Shown: positions 27,200 to 35,234 of the stretch, piece by piece
Layout of the letters: every line of letters begins with the position of its first letter
Numbering within the stretch: the first letter of the stretch is position 1
From: JAYZDK01 sp964604165
GTDB lineage: Bacteria; Myxococcota_A; UBA796; CAJQPC01
DNA length: 64,000 nt
Assembly: GCA_964604165.1 (NCBI GenBank)
Contig: CAZRYF010000004.1
Location: 1-64,000 of the forward strand
Direction: 5' to 3'
The notes under the pieces: model-generated
Told to the model about the DNA's origin: nothing
Database searches by the model: none
The model's input: the letters and a program-made list of their open reading frames with translations, nothing else
Made by a program: the position numbers and the translations under genes

Positions 27200-27859
27200 T
27201 CATCGATCTCGCGTGTCGGTCCGAATGCGCTTCATGTCTTCATCCTCCGCCTGCTTCATGGAGGAGAGGCCGCGGGTGTCCACCTTCCAGCCCTCCAGGA
27301 GTCCGGCCATCTCAAGGAGATCATCGTTGTCGAGATCTTCCGTGTCTGGATCCGCCACCGAGAGGTGATCCCCGGGGGCGTGTACATCCGGTCCCCCCAA
27401 AAGGGCCCGGAGTTTTGCATTTCCGCTGAGAAGCTGCCGGGTCAAAGAGGTCAGCATCAAGCGCCGGAAGTTGGTTCCCGTGGGGCCTACCTCGTTCATG
27501 AGCCGCTTGTAGTTGCTGGCATCAAGCACCATCACCGTGGTGGTGTCTCGCGCCACGCAGGTGGCGCTGCGTTTGGAACCATCCACCAGACTCATGTGGC
27601 CGAACATGGCCGGCGCCCGGAGAACAGCCAGCTCCCGCTCGTCGTCGCCTGGGAAGGCTTTTCGCACCTGAACGCTCCCCTGCACGAGAAAAAACAGCTC
27701 GTCCCCAGCGTGCCCCTCGGTACAGACCTTTCCATCCACCCGGTACACCCGGCGCTCACATCGCTCCAGCACCTCTTGGATGGCCTGGACCTCCTGGGCG
27801 GGAAAGTCGTGGCCTTCCAACAGGCCCTCGGCCCACGCGCGACATTGCGCTTCTGTCAT
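27200..27859 (-). CDS. Cyclic nucleotide-binding domain protein
   Basis: 219 residues with one CAP/CRP-type cNMP-binding fold at about residues 25-135: CTEGHAGDELFFLVQGSV is the classic beta-roll, and FGHMSLVDGSKRSATCVAR occupies the phosphate-binding cassette. No helix-turn-helix follows. The C-terminal third is acidic and seems disordered (VADPDTEDLDNDDLLEM). It is likely a regulatory or scaffolding subunit, not a transcription factor. It is followed on the same strand by the MotA-like gene and preceded, 19 bp upstream, by a second cNMP-binding gene. Confidence 0.8.
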   Translation of the reverse strand: MTEAQCRAWAEGLLEGHDFPAQEVQAIQEVLERCERRVYRVDGKVCTEGHAGDELFFLVQGSVQVRKAFPGDDERELAVLRAPAMFGHMSLVDGSKRSATCVARDTTTVMVLDASNYKRLMNEVGPTGTNFRRLMLTSLTRQLLSGNAKLRALLGGPDVHAPGDHLSVADPDTEDLDNDDLLEMAGLLEGWKVDTRGLSSMKQAEDEDMKRIRTDTRDR

Positions 27860-27878
27860 GGCAACACCTCCCAGAACA

Positions 27879-28442
27879 TCAGAACCACCCCCTGAAGAGA
27901 GCTGTCAGCTTGCCCCGCAAGGTGGAGTCCCGTTCCGGGAGCGCCATTGCCTCCGTGGTCGGTGGCTCCGACGGGGCCGTCTCCTTCCACACCATCTGCA
28001 TGGTCTGGTTGGTCCGACGAATTCGACGGGCCATGGTTCCCAACAAGTGCCGCTCCAGCGCGGCCATAGCGGGATTGTCTCCGCCGCTGCGAAGAAGATT
28101 GCGACTCACCACCAGGCATCGGCTGTCTTCTGCTGCCATCACGCTTGCAGAGCGCAGCATGTCCCGCGCGAAGAGGCCTGTCTCCCCCACAATTTCCCCC
28201 GCGCGGGAGTCCCCTACGATCTTTTCGCCATCGCGGCCCTCCACAGAAGCCACAAGGCACCCATCCACCACCAGCAGCGCCGTGTCCGCAGCGTCTCCCT
28301 GGGCAAAGACATTGGCCCCCGCCTGAAACTGGATCGGTGGTGCCAGCTGGCAGAGTTCCTGGAGCGCAGAAGCAGGAACCTCTCGAAAGAGGTACAGGCG
28401 TGAGAGGATTTCCTGGTCGCTGATCACAGTCGCCTCAAGCAT
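27879..28442 (-). CDS. Cyclic nucleotide-binding domain protein
   Basis: 187 residues. The cNMP-binding beta-roll spans about 15-130: LFREVPASALQELCQLAP, FAQGDAADTALLVVDGCL, then GEIVGETGLFARDMLRSASV as the binding cassette, with an Arg at the usual place. A short C-terminal helix carries many Arg residues (MARRIRRTNQTMQM). No DNA-binding domain is present. It is a paralogue of the next gene; the two probably act together. Its start is divergent from, and nearly abuts, the SDR gene. Confidence 0.8.
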   Translation of the reverse strand: MLEATVISDQEILSRLYLFREVPASALQELCQLAPPIQFQAGANVFAQGDAADTALLVVDGCLVASVEGRDGEKIVGDSRAGEIVGETGLFARDMLRSASVMAAEDSRCLVVSRNLLRSGGDNPAMAALERHLLGTMARRIRRTNQTMQMVWKETAPSEPPTTEAMALPERDSTLRGKLTALFRGWF

Positions 28443-28476
28443 GAGCCTATCACTGTCACAATCGAGATCTTCAAGG

Positions 28477-29298
28477 ATGCGCCTTCAAGACAGAATTGTT
28501 CTCATTACGGGTGCCAGCCGCGGCGTGGGTGCCGCCTGTGCACTGGCCTGCGCGAACGAAGGCGCTCACCTGGCCCTGGTAGCGAAGACCCTGGATTCCC
28601 ATCCCACCCTTCCGGGTTCTCTCAACGAGGTCGCCAAAAAGATTCGTGACCTGGGAAGAGAGGCGGTGGTGTTCCAGGCGGATCTTCGAGACGAGGCGCA
28701 AGCGGAAGCCGCAGTCAAAGGCACACTCTCCCATTTTGGACGCCTGGACGCCCTGGTGAACAACGCCGGCGCAATCTTCATGTCCTCAGTCGCTGACTGG
28801 CCCACCAAGCGCTTTGACCTGGTGATGGGGGTCAACGTCCGGGCCGCCTTTCTCATGAGCCGCGCGTGCATTCCACACCTGCGAGATCGCGGGGGTCACA
28901 TCCTCATGATGTCACCCCCCATTCATCCCAAGGCAGCCCCCGGAAAGGCACCCTACCTCACCTCCAAGATAGGCATGACGTTGCTTGGAATGGCCATCGA
29001 CGCGGAAGAAGAGGACATCGCCGCCCACGCCCTGTGGCCCGTCACGGGAATCCGCACCGCCGCCACCGAGGTCTTTGGGCTCGGCACCCCAGAACAGTGG
29101 CGAGAGCCAGCAATCCTGGCAGATGCAACCGTTTCGCTGCTCTCCAAGGACCCCGCAAAGTCCACCTTTCAAGCCTGGCTGGACGAAGAAGTCCTCGCGA
29201 AAGAAGGTGTCCACGACCTGACCCAGTACCGCTGCGTAGCGGACTCTGAGCCCCAGCCTTTCAGCATCTCCTGGCTCGATCCGGACTGGTCACGGTAA
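28477..29298 (+). CDS. HSDL2-like short-chain dehydrogenase/reductase
   Basis: 273 residues from the ATG at 28477 (an ATG at 28441 is also in frame). The NAD(P) motif is TGASRGVG, followed by LVNNAGAIF. The catalytic pair is YLTSKIGM, and MMSPPIHPKAAPGK precedes it, as in HSDL2/SCP2-associated SDRs that act on lipid-like substrates. The LAKTLDSHPTLPGSLNEVAK-type insertion after beta-2 is also a mark of that subfamily. Probably a cytoplasmic oxidoreductase acting on acyl or hydroxyacyl compounds. It lies near an acyl-CoA synthetase gene. Confidence 0.85.
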   Translation: MRLQDRIVLITGASRGVGAACALACANEGAHLALVAKTLDSHPTLPGSLNEVAKKIRDLGREAVVFQADLRDEAQAEAAVKGTLSHFGRLDALVNNAGAIFMSSVADWPTKRFDLVMGVNVRAAFLMSRACIPHLRDRGGHILMMSPPIHPKAAPGKAPYLTSKIGMTLLGMAIDAEEEDIAAHALWPVTGIRTAATEVFGLGTPEQWREPAILADATVSLLSKDPAKSTFQAWLDEEVLAKEGVHDLTQYRCVADSEPQPFSISWLDPDWSR

Positions 29299-29318
29299 CC
29301 CGGGCCAGCGCCCTGCCT

Positions 29319-29543
29319 TCAGCGACTGTAGACGTCGATGCCTCTGGCAGAAGCGGCCACGGTCTGCTTACTCGATTGAATGGCCTGGGCCATGTCGGAA
29401 AGGATGACCTTGTAGGCATCCGTGCCCTGGTGGCCCGCCACGCGACTGGTGACCGCGCGAGAGGACTCGGACTGGTAGCTGGTGATGAGATTGGCCACAC
29501 CAGAGTTGGCCCGTCCGATGCCAGATTGAAATACAGTGCTCAT
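29319..29543 (-). CDS. Small protein, member of a local paralogous pair
   Basis: 74 residues. The C-terminal half reads AYKVILSDMAQAIQ ... AASARGIDVY, which aligns with the same half of the small protein 76 bp upstream (AFRVTLSDTAQAR ... AASFHGADVY). The N-terminus is Ser/Thr/Gly-rich without a signal peptide. No known family was recognised. Shine-Dalgarno support is weak, but conservation between the two copies argues that both are real. Confidence 0.5.
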   Translation of the reverse strand: MSTVFQSGIGRANSGVANLITSYQSESSRAVTSRVAGHQGTDAYKVILSDMAQAIQSSKQTVAASARGIDVYSR

Positions 29544-29618
29544 GGCCGGGTGTATACAATGCGGAACAGCGAGGCAGCAAGCGAAAAGCAGGCTCGCTCC
29601 ATACTTTTCCCGTCGATG

Positions 29619-29846
29619 CTACACATTGCCATAGACATCAGCGCCGTGGAAGGAGGCAGCGAAGGCTCCCCCTTCCCCGTCGATTCGAGCCTGAGCCGTG
29701 TCCGAGAGCGTGACTCGAAAGGCCTCGTTGTCGTACCGGCCAGCGGAGATTGTGTCCCGAGCATTGGTCACAGTAGACGACTCCACACGCCGCCCAATGT
29801 CCAGAGTGAGGGTCGTTAGGTAACTATTAAGAGTGGTGCCGGTCAT
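29619..29846 (-). CDS. Small protein, second member of the paralogous pair
   Basis: 75 residues from the ATG at 29846 (MTGTTLNSYLTTLTLDIGRR). The core shared with its neighbour is [AF]xVxLSDxAQA, a spacer, then AASxxGxDVY. There is no signal peptide. It could be a small structural or secreted subunit; helical termini with a short beta-like end are visible. The frame is open further upstream (to 29948), but that would overlap the acyl-CoA synthetase gene. Confidence 0.45.
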   Translation of the reverse strand: MTGTTLNSYLTTLTLDIGRRVESSTVTNARDTISAGRYDNEAFRVTLSDTAQARIDGEGGAFAASFHGADVYGNV

Positions 29847-29916
29847 CGTAAAATCGGCATACGATGTTTCGTCCGGTCCCGCCAGCGAAAACAGACCTTC
29901 TCCCCACAATTTCCTG

Positions 29917-31704
29917 TCAAGCCGGGGCAGACTCACCGTACATGGCATCGATCTGGGCCGTGTAGTTCTCGTTCACAATGCGCCGCTTGATCTTCATGGT
30001 GGGCGTCAGTTCGCCTGCCTCCATTGAAAACTGGGAAGGCAGGAGCGTGAATTTCCGGATGTGCTCTACCCGAGCGAACTGGCTGTTGACGCTGTCCACT
30101 CCCTTCTGGATTTCAGCAATGCAGTCCCCATGGGTGGGCAGTTCGCTGACCGAAATGCCCTTGGAGGCAGCGAAAGCAGCCGCGCCGGTCTCGTCCAGGG
30201 TCAACAAGGCAGAAAGGAACTTGCGGCGATCTCCGATCACCACGGCCTGGCCCACCAGGGGCAGGTTGGTCAAGGCGAGCTCCAGGTTCTTCGGGGCTAT
30301 GTTCTTGCCCCCAGCCGTAATCAGGATGTCCTTCTTCCGCCCAGTGATTCGCAGGTAGCCGTCCTCGTCAAATTCCCCAAGATCGCCAGAGAGAAGCCAC
30401 CCATCCTGGAGGGCATCGTTCGTGGCAGCCGGGTCCTTGTAGTAGCCCTTGAAGACATTGGGGCCCTTTACACAGATCTCCCCATCTTCCGCGATGCGTA
30501 CATCCACCCCCGGAACCCGTCGGCCAACGGTGCCATACCGTGTGGCACCCGGCGTGTTGAAGGTCGTGGGTCCCGTGTCCTCAGATTGGCCGTAGACCTC
30601 TCGAATGGAGATTCCAAGCCCGGCGAAGAAGTCGAGGATCTCTTGTGAGATGGGCGCAGCACCTGTGATGCACTTGTCTGCATTGCCCAAGCCGATGGCC
30701 AACCGAACCTTGCCCAAGACCAGCTTCTTGGCGAGACGGTGCTGGAGGGCCAACAAACCTGTGGGCGCCATCCCCTGGTTTTCCAGGTGGGTGCACGCCC
30801 GCCCTACACCCAGTGCCCAGGCGGCCAACCTGGCCTTGGTCCCTTCCGCAGCGGCGAGCTTTGTGGTGATGCCACTGTAGAACTTCTCCCAAACTCGCGG
30901 CACACCGAAAAACACCGTGGGCTGCACCGTCTTGAGGTTGTCTGGAAGGCGCACAAGAGACTCGGCAAAATACACGGTGCTGCCCACACTGATGGGGGAG
31001 TGGATCGTGAAAATCTGCTCCGCGATGTGGGACAAGGGCAGGTAGGACAAGCCGGTGTCCTCCGACGTCAGGTCCACCAACTGGGCTCCCAGGTTGGCGG
31101 TCCAAGCCAGGTTCTCATGGGTCAACATCACCGCCTTGGGAGGCCCGGTGGTTCCAGACGTGTAGATAAAGGTCGCCAGCTGGTCCGGCTGCAACGCACC
31201 CACGCGCTCATCCACAAGGCCGTCATCAACTTCCTCCCCCCGGGACAGAAAGGCCTCCCATGTCATGGCGACCGGGTCGTCCACCTGAGTGCCCTCCATC
31301 ATGACCACGTGCTTCAAGGAGGGGAGCCGGTGGCGCTCCTCTTTCACCTTTTCCCATTGGCCTTGATCTTCCAGAAGCACAACACCCGCCTCCGCGTGGT
31401 CGATGATGTACTGCACCTCCGGCGCCGAACAAGTGGTGTAAATGCCGGCCGGCACCGCCCCCACGGCCATGGCAGCGACATCGAAGATCACCCATTCTGG
31501 GCGATTGAAGCCAAGGATGCACACGGTGTCGCCGGGAGAGACCCCCAGCGCGATCAGTGCGCGGGCTGCTTGCCGCACCTGGGCAACGTAGTCCTTCCAG
31601 GGGGTGGGAACCCAGCCCCCTCCCTCGCTGACATAGTAGGCCGCCGTGTCCGGGCGGAGGGTTGCCTGCTCCAGCAGACGGGCGGGAATGGTCGGTGCGT
31701 TCAT
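29917..31704 (-). CDS. Long-chain fatty acid-CoA ligase (AMP-forming)
   Basis: About 595 residues from the ATG at 31704 (GAGG with 6-nt spacing). Adenylation motifs: FIYTSGTTGPPKAVMLTHEN (P-loop), VYGQSEDTG, then GWLLSGDLGEFDEDGYLRIT and GRKKDILITAGGKNIAP (hinge and catalytic-Lys region). The length and the LSYLPLSHIAEQI segment fit the FadD15-type long-chain group. It activates fatty acids to acyl-CoA at the membrane for lipid synthesis or degradation. It is separated by 51 bp from the radical SAM gene transcribed in the same direction. Confidence 0.92.
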   Translation of the reverse strand: MNAPTIPARLLEQATLRPDTAAYYVSEGGGWVPTPWKDYVAQVRQAARALIALGVSPGDTVCILGFNRPEWVIFDVAAMAVGAVPAGIYTTCSAPEVQYIIDHAEAGVVLLEDQGQWEKVKEERHRLPSLKHVVMMEGTQVDDPVAMTWEAFLSRGEEVDDGLVDERVGALQPDQLATFIYTSGTTGPPKAVMLTHENLAWTANLGAQLVDLTSEDTGLSYLPLSHIAEQIFTIHSPISVGSTVYFAESLVRLPDNLKTVQPTVFFGVPRVWEKFYSGITTKLAAAEGTKARLAAWALGVGRACTHLENQGMAPTGLLALQHRLAKKLVLGKVRLAIGLGNADKCITGAAPISQEILDFFAGLGISIREVYGQSEDTGPTTFNTPGATRYGTVGRRVPGVDVRIAEDGEICVKGPNVFKGYYKDPAATNDALQDGWLLSGDLGEFDEDGYLRITGRKKDILITAGGKNIAPKNLELALTNLPLVGQAVVIGDRRKFLSALLTLDETGAAAFAASKGISVSELPTHGDCIAEIQKGVDSVNSQFARVEHIRKFTLLPSQFSMEAGELTPTMKIKRRIVNENYTAQIDAMYGESAPA

Positions 31705-31755
31705 CATCCACCTCAAACGTTGCCCAGGTACTAACCCGGAGGGTCAAGAGGGCGA

Positions 31756-33195
31756 TCATGCAACCAGGTGGGGGTCCTGCTTTGCGCGTTTGAGATCCGG
31801 GAAAAGGCTCCAAAGCCCGGAAGCCATCTGGCGTGCATCCACCGTCCGAATGGACAAGAGCTGCCGAGCGATCATCCGAGGCCGCATGTAGAACCGGGTC
31901 GTCGCCTCCCGAAGAGCGGCCAGCAGCTGCTCCGGGGACTGCACCTCGCTGGCAATGACAATCCGCGCCCCGTCCGGGTTGAAGGTGGTGTAGTTCTCCC
32001 AGTCTCTCCGATTCAAGGTGCCGTCCTGGGTCATCTGTTTGAAAAGCTCACTTCCGGGAAAGGGAACGGTGATGGCGAACTTCGCAAAATCCAGGTCGAG
32101 GGAGCAGGCGTACTCAATGGTCTGCTGGGTTTGGAAGGGGGTCTCATTCGGCAGGCCGATCATGAACAACCCGACGGTGGTGATGCCCACCTCCCGGCAG
32201 TGGCGAATGGTCTCTCGGCTTCTGGCGGCAGTGTTCTTCTTTTGAACCCCATCCAGAAGGGTGTCCACGCCGCTCTCAATGCCAAAAACCAGGCGACGAC
32301 AGCCGGAGCGCTTAAGCCACTGAAGGGATTCTCGATCCACCGAATCGGTACGGAGCTCCGAAAGCCAAACCACCTTCTCATGCAAGCCACGGCGAATCAT
32401 CTCTTTCGAAAAGGAGATCGCGTGGCGACGACCCATGGGGAAGATGGGGTCCATGAATCCGATCTGGCGCACCCCAAAGCGCTCCACATCGAACTGGATC
32501 TCGTCCACGACATTGGACACGCTGCGCTTTCGGTAGACGGTTCCCTGGTTCTCAAGGGCGCAGTAGGTGCACCGGAAGGGACACCCCCGGCTGGCCGCCA
32601 CAGCCACAATCGGCCGGGCCACTGTGCCCAAGGGGAGAAGACTGTAGCGCCGGTAGGGCAGAAGCCCCCAATCGGGAAAGGGGTAGCTGTCCAGGTCGTG
32701 TTCCAGGGGGCGTGCCTCTCCGATCTGCAAATTGTCACCGCACCGAATGGTCACCCCCGGAATGCCCTCGCCACTCTCCCCTCGTGACCAAGCATTCAAA
32801 AGATCGACGCAGGCCTGCTCGCCTTCTCCGTGCACCACCGCATTCGCCACCTCCAGAGTCTCTTCGGGGAAGAGGTCCGCGTGGATGTTCCCGGCGAAGA
32901 TGCGCACCTTTGGCCAACGATCCCGAATCGCCCGCATCAACCCCAACATGTCCCGCGCCACCGGGGTGAGCATGCTGATTCCAATGGCCTCCGGACGAAA
33001 GCTCTCCACGCGCTTTAGAAAGGCGGCCTGCCCCTCCCGAAGAGCAAAGTCGTCGTGGATGCGAACCTCGTGGCCCGCCCGGGCGAGAAAAGTGCCCACG
33101 TAGGCGATGCCGATGCAGGGCATTGCCTCCAGCAGCGACGCAAATCGCCCGAATTGCTCGGCACGGATCGCGGGATTCAGCAGCAGAACGCGCAC
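31756..33195 (-). CDS. Cobalamin-binding-type radical SAM protein
   Basis: 479 residues from the GTG at 33195 (VRVLLLNPAIRAEQFGRFAS), preceded by GGAG and 7 nt. The B12-like domain shows LLLNPAIR, IGISMLTPVARDM and IFAGNIHADLFPEE, without a DxHxxG motif. The cluster motif is CPFRCTYC (Cys205, Cys209, Cys212), followed by QIGFMDPIFP and RLVFGIESGVDTLL. The C-terminus holds TRFYMRPRMIARQLLS, close to the motif in the radical SAM protein at 8701-10152, so the two are probably paralogues. The substrate is unknown. It is divergent from a GT-C-like gene. Confidence 0.87.
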   Translation of the reverse strand: MRVLLLNPAIRAEQFGRFASLLEAMPCIGIAYVGTFLARAGHEVRIHDDFALREGQAAFLKRVESFRPEAIGISMLTPVARDMLGLMRAIRDRWPKVRIFAGNIHADLFPEETLEVANAVVHGEGEQACVDLLNAWSRGESGEGIPGVTIRCGDNLQIGEARPLEHDLDSYPFPDWGLLPYRRYSLLPLGTVARPIVAVAASRGCPFRCTYCALENQGTVYRKRSVSNVVDEIQFDVERFGVRQIGFMDPIFPMGRRHAISFSKEMIRRGLHEKVVWLSELRTDSVDRESLQWLKRSGCRRLVFGIESGVDTLLDGVQKKNTAARSRETIRHCREVGITTVGLFMIGLPNETPFQTQQTIEYACSLDLDFAKFAITVPFPGSELFKQMTQDGTLNRRDWENYTTFNPDGARIVIASEVQSPEQLLAALREATTRFYMRPRMIARQLLSIRTVDARQMASGLWSLFPDLKRAKQDPHLVA

Positions 33196-33241
33196 AGACG
33201 GACTCCAAATCGAGGGTAGCACGCGATGGGCAGGGCCTCCG

Positions 33242-33253
33242 TTTTTGCAAAAA
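33242..33253. promoter_or_regulatory. AT-rich 12-bp palindrome in divergent promoter region
   Basis: TTTTTGCAAAAA is a perfect palindrome and strikingly AT-rich for this DNA. It lies in the 158-bp gap between the divergent radical SAM (start 33195) and GT-C-like (start 33354) genes. It could be an operator or a bent upstream element controlling both. No -35/-10 pair was identified with confidence. Confidence 0.35.
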
Positions 33254-33353
33254 GCCAGCCCGAGCGTCCACAGGGTCGCGAAGACGGCGAGCGGTGAAGA
33301 CGGCAGGCCCGCCCATACGGTAGGATTCAGAGGCCCATCCACGGGAGCATTCG

Positions 33354-35234
33354 GTGCGGGTCAAGGTCCTTCTCCTGTTGGCCGCCTGCCTCACCGCCGT
33401 CGGCATGGTCGACAAGGCGGACAACGTCACCCACCGGGTCCTGGACCTTGCGGGCACGTTGTCCTGGGGAGAGGCCCTGCGGCCTTTCCTGATGCCTCAC
33501 CCCATTGATGCCACAGCATTTCGGCCTCTCTCAGTGCTTGCACTCAAGGGCGTGGTGGTCCTGTGGGGAGACAACCCGCCCACCTGGGTGACCGCCTTCA
33601 AGGGCTTTGCTTGCCTCGCCGCATTCGGCCTCGCCGCCATGGCCTGGCTGCGGGCAGCAGGTCTCGCCCGCGTAGCACCGGTTGCAGCCGCTCTCTCCAT
33701 GTGCCTGGGGCCAGTCCTCTTTCAGGTCTGGTACCTGCCCGAGCTGGATCTACTGGGGGCTGCCTGCACCCTCGGCGCCATGAGTCTTCTCGTGGCTGGC
33801 CAGCCCCTGAATCGAATCCGCCAGCTTGCCGTGGTCGCCGGAGTTGGGGTGGCCCTCTTTCTCAAGGAATCATCCGCGCTGATCCAGCTGGGGTTCCTTG
33901 CAGCACTGCTTGCCCACCTGCTCACCGCCCGGGCCCACCCAACCCACGTCCGTCGGGTGTTTCGCGTGTTTGCAGTCTCCTGCGTGGTGTGGGGGGCCGC
34001 GGTCTGGCCCATGTGGGGAGCACCGTCCACGGACGTGGGCGTGATGCGCTGGTGGGAAAAGATGCCGCTTCTGGAGCACAACGCCGTGCAGTTGATGCAC
34101 CTGGCCTCGCCGGTGGCAGGGGTGTTGCTCCTGGCATGGGCCAGCACGCGGCTTGGGGTGAGCGCGACCGCCTCGGCCATGGCGGGACTCGTCGGCCTCT
34201 TGCTTGCCCCCTTGTCGGTTTTCTACTCCCACTACGAGGCGATCTACTATTCGCCACGCGCCTTTGGGGGGGGAATGGCCGTCTTGCTTGCAGCAGGAAT
34301 GGCAGCCGCCCCCTCGGGGAGACAAGGGATTCCCCCCGTCGTTCCCTGGACGGTCCTCGCGGTATTCGGGATTCTGTCCGCAATTGGACTTGTGGCTCCC
34401 AGCGCAAGGGAGGACATGGCAACCCGGATCTTCGTGGCCCTGGCTCCTCTGGTCATTGGAGCAAGCCTGGAGGCTGCCCGGAGGCTTTGGACCCTTGCGG
34501 GGGACGGGGCAAAGACAAGTGGGCAGGTGGCCGTGGGGGTCCTGGCCGTGACCGCGATCTGCCATCCGATGGGTTCGGGCATCAACTACGCCCTGGACTG
34601 GCGAGCAAGGCACACGGTGGACTTTCCTGCCAAGACCCGTCTCGCAACCGAAGACCTGGTCGGCGAGCTGCTTCTCTTCAACCACTACGTGGAGTGGCTC
34701 GACCCCCTGGGTCTTCAGGCCGCCGGAGCCCAGGAGATCGATGCCTCCACCGACTTTCTACAGGTCCCGGCCTGGCTGGACCCGGCGGACTATCCGAGCG
34801 GGCTCTGGATTCACTTCTCCCCCCCCCATGACCTGGCAGCCACCCTCACCCAGGGACAGAATGCCTGGCTGTACTGGCTTTCTCCGCGGTCCCAGATGTC
34901 CGCCACCGCCAACGACTCCCTGCTGGGAGACCTGTCATGGACAAGACGGCGCTACGGAATGTTCGCGCCCGTGGCGAGCCTCTCCCAGGCGGGTGCACCC
35001 CTCCACAACCGCCTGGAGGACCACCGCATGAGCATCTACCGGACCGGCTCTCCTTTGGAGGAGCTCGCCGGCGCCCTGGGCGAGGAGGTCTGGCAGGCCC
35101 GATCTACCTTTGTGCAGCTTCCCTTGCTGTGGACCGAGATCCCCCGCAGGTTGGCGTCCGGAGTCCCCCTCGTGGAACGCTATGTCTATGAGGGCGTTTT
35201 GACCCGCTTTCCCGCAGACCAGGAGACCCCATGA
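33354..35234 (+). CDS. GT-C-type polytopic membrane protein, TMTC-like region
   Basis: 626 residues from a GTG start with GGAG 6 nt upstream. About ten membrane spans. An early loop contains PHPIDATAFRPLSVLALKG, similar to the 'RPL' loop after the first helices of TMTC/DUF1736-type mannosyltransferase-like proteins, and an acidic LPELDLLGA follows. The C-terminal 200 residues are soluble. Its stop overlaps the next membrane-protein gene (ATGA). Likely transfers a lipid-linked sugar on the outer face of the inner membrane, by analogy only. Confidence 0.7.
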   Translation: MRVKVLLLLAACLTAVGMVDKADNVTHRVLDLAGTLSWGEALRPFLMPHPIDATAFRPLSVLALKGVVVLWGDNPPTWVTAFKGFACLAAFGLAAMAWLRAAGLARVAPVAAALSMCLGPVLFQVWYLPELDLLGAACTLGAMSLLVAGQPLNRIRQLAVVAGVGVALFLKESSALIQLGFLAALLAHLLTARAHPTHVRRVFRVFAVSCVVWGAAVWPMWGAPSTDVGVMRWWEKMPLLEHNAVQLMHLASPVAGVLLLAWASTRLGVSATASAMAGLVGLLLAPLSVFYSHYEAIYYSPRAFGGGMAVLLAAGMAAAPSGRQGIPPVVPWTVLAVFGILSAIGLVAPSAREDMATRIFVALAPLVIGASLEAARRLWTLAGDGAKTSGQVAVGVLAVTAICHPMGSGINYALDWRARHTVDFPAKTRLATEDLVGELLLFNHYVEWLDPLGLQAAGAQEIDASTDFLQVPAWLDPADYPSGLWIHFSPPHDLAATLTQGQNAWLYWLSPRSQMSATANDSLLGDLSWTRRRYGMFAPVASLSQAGAPLHNRLEDHRMSIYRTGSPLEELAGALGEEVWQARSTFVQLPLLWTEIPRRLASGVPLVERYVYEGVLTRFPADQETP

